Shown piece after piece: positions 5,410-6,844 of a stretch of 6,844 nt of DNA. Source of the DNA: Candidatus Melainabacteria bacterium (GTDB lineage Bacteria > Actinomycetota > Actinomycetes > Mycobacteriales > Pseudonocardiaceae); the NCBI GenBank assembly GCA_903970565.1, contig CAJCJE010000227.1, positions 1 through 6,844 of the forward strand, written 5' to 3'. The position numbers were made by a program, and so were the translations under genes. The notes under the pieces were generated by a model. It was given only the letters and a program-made list of their open reading frames with translations, was not told the DNA's origin and did not search any database. Each line of letters begins with the position of its first letter. Within the stretch, counting starts at the first letter, position 1.

Positions 5410-6810
5410 ATGCCCACCGCACTGCCCCTCGCCGCGAACCTCGATCAGTTGCGCAAACAGGCCAAGGACCTGCTGCGCGGTCAGCGCGCCGGTCAACCGA
5501 GGGCACTGGCCCGGTTCGCCGACAGCGGCCTACGACTGGGCACGCCGATCAGGCTCGCCGACGCCCAGTTGGTCCTGGCCAGGGAGTACGGCTTCGCCAG
5601 TTGGCCGAAACTGCGCGCGTACCTGCTGCGTGTCCAGGCCAACGGCCCCACCCTGCAACACGCCTACCAGGCAGACCTCGGCTACTACGCCGACCGCGCG
5701 GCCGGCCTGCTCGCCTCGGCGCAGGACGGCACCGAACCGGCCGTGCGGACCTTCGCGCACTGGCAGGCGCCGTTGACCAAACAGGGCGCGCGCGCGGTCG
5801 TCGCGCGCGAACACGGCTTTTCCAGCTGGCCGGCACTGCGCGCGCACGTCACCGGCCTGGCCGGCAGCGGCGAACCGTTCGCCCGCGCCTACCAGGCCAT
5901 CGAGGCGAAGGACCTGGACGCGCTGGCCGGCCTGCTCGATCGCTTTCCCGATCTGGTGCACGCCCTGGGCACCAACCGCAACGACCTGCTCGGTCTGGCC
6001 CTGGGTACCCGCGACGAGCGCCTGGTCGAGTTGGTGATCCGCCGAGGCGCCGACGTGACCAGGGCCAACGCCCACGGCTCGACCCCACTGCACAACGCCG
6101 GCCGGCCCGACCTGACCCGACTGCTGTTGGCGGCCGGCGCGCCGGTCGAGGGGTCGGCGCGCGGCGACGGGGGCACCCCGCTGGCCTTCGCGCTGTTCTG
6201 GGGAAGCCGGGAAACCGCCGAGCTGCTGGCCGAACACGGCATTCTGCCGGCGAATCTGCGCATCGCCGCCGGACTGGGCAAGCTCGACCTGATCGACGCG
6301 CTGCTGGCCGCCGACGGGACCTTGTCCGATGCGGCCGGCGCGCACCGGGCGTTCTACCGCCCGCACAGTGGTTTTCCGGCCTGGCGGCCCGGCAACGACC
6401 CGCAGCAGATCCGCGACGAGGCACTGACCTGGGCTGCCCGCAACAACCGCGTCGCCGCGATCGAACGCCTGGTGGCCAGGGGAGCGGACCCCTGCGCGGA
6501 CGTGTACCGGGGAACGGCACTGACCTGGGCGGCGTTCACCGGAAGCACGGCGGCGGCGCGGCGCCTGGTCGAACTGGGCGCCGACCCCGACCAGCAGGCC
6601 ACCTTCGGTGGTCCGGAACACGGCAAGGGCGTCACCGCACTGCATCTGGCCGCGCAGAACGGCCGGACCGAGACCGTGCGCGCGCTCCTGGCCCTCGGCG
6701 CCGATCCGAGCATCCGCGACGACCTCTACCACGGTGACGCGCGGGGCTGGGCGCTCAACGGCGAACATGCTGAACTGGCCGAGGAACTGCGGGCCAGGAT
6801 CGATTTCTAG
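5410..6810 (+). CDS. Ankyrin-repeat protein with duplicated N-terminal AREYGFASWP module
   Basis: A 466-residue protein with no signal peptide or membrane helix, so probably cytoplasmic. The N-terminus holds a module found at the head of many bacterial ankyrin proteins: LDQLRKQAKDLL (11-22), then RLADAQLVLAREYGFASWP (48-66). It recurs in degenerate form at about 99-147, ending VVAREHGFSSWPALRAHV. Ankyrin-like repeats run from about 156 to the end. The clearest are GSTPLHNAGRPDLTRLLLAAGA (223-244, a few residues short), GGTPLAFALFWGSRETAELL (254-273), ALTWAARNNRVAAIERLVARG (338-358), TALTWAAFTGSTAAARRLVE (369-388) and TALHLAAQNGRTETVRALLA (409-428). A conserved non-repeat insert, FYRPHSGFPAWRPGNDPQQ, sits at 315-333. 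Ankyrin arrays bind proteins; the partner is unknown and no enzymatic motif is visible. The gene has its own promoter and is transcribed away from the PBP gene, ending in TAG. The last 34 bp of the window show nothing I can name. Confidence 0.93.
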   Translation: MPTALPLAANLDQLRKQAKDLLRGQRAGQPRALARFADSGLRLGTPIRLADAQLVLAREYGFASWPKLRAYLLRVQANGPTLQHAYQADLGYYADRAAGLLASAQDGTEPAVRTFAHWQAPLTKQGARAVVAREHGFSSWPALRAHVTGLAGSGEPFARAYQAIEAKDLDALAGLLDRFPDLVHALGTNRNDLLGLALGTRDERLVELVIRRGADVTRANAHGSTPLHNAGRPDLTRLLLAAGAPVEGSARGDGGTPLAFALFWGSRETAELLAEHGILPANLRIAAGLGKLDLIDALLAADGTLSDAAGAHRAFYRPHSGFPAWRPGNDPQQIRDEALTWAARNNRVAAIERLVARGADPCADVYRGTALTWAAFTGSTAAARRLVELGADPDQQATFGGPEHGKGVTALHLAAQNGRTETVRALLALGADPSIRDDLYHGDARGWALNGEHAELAEELRARIDF

Positions 6811-6844
6811 CGGCTGCGAACGACCGCTGGCGAATGGTGGCGTG

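Noticed and set aside
5530..6768. A 412-codon minus-strand frame opposite the ankyrin gene
   Set aside because: It is an antisense shadow of a clear ankyrin-repeat coding region with its own promoter and ribosome binding site; its translation resembles no known family.

Overview
This window looks like chromosomal DNA of a high-GC actinomycete. GC is about two thirds by eye, with strong G/C preference at third codon positions and GTG starts. The glycogen branching enzyme and class A PBP sequences are of actinobacterial type. A pseudonocardial or streptomycete-like host is plausible, but the genus cannot be fixed from the sequence. I see no tRNA, rRNA, CRISPR array, insertion sequence or phage gene.

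Layout, left to right. (1) 1-2085, minus strand: glgB, the glycogen branching enzyme, running off the left edge so that the C-terminal end is missing. (2) 2086-2576: about 490 bp with no convincing gene. It holds a palindrome framed by direct repeats just upstream of glgB, a 26-bp perfect hairpin, and two imperfect copies of an 18-bp repeat. (3) 2577-3005, minus: a small two-CBS-domain (Bateman module) protein. (4) 3006-3211: a spacer with a CRP/GlxR-like palindrome 69 bp upstream of the CBS gene. (5) 3212-5122, minus: a membrane-anchored class A penicillin-binding protein. Its glycosyltransferase domain looks intact, but its transpeptidase domain is shortened and lacks all three penicillin-binding motifs. 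(6) 5123-5409: a divergent promoter region with a good housekeeping-type promoter facing right. (7) 5410-6810, plus: a 466-residue ankyrin-repeat protein with a duplicated N-terminal module.

The three minus-strand genes are separated by 206 and 491 bp, so they are probably not one operon. No shared pathway is evident: glgB acts in glycogen synthesis, the PBP in peptidoglycan polymerisation, the CBS protein probably senses a nucleotide, and the ankyrin protein has no known partner. The most unusual item is the PBP. It appears to be a peptidoglycan glycosyltransferase carrying a vestigial, penicillin-insensitive pseudo-transpeptidase domain, conserved in frame rather than broken by a frameshift.
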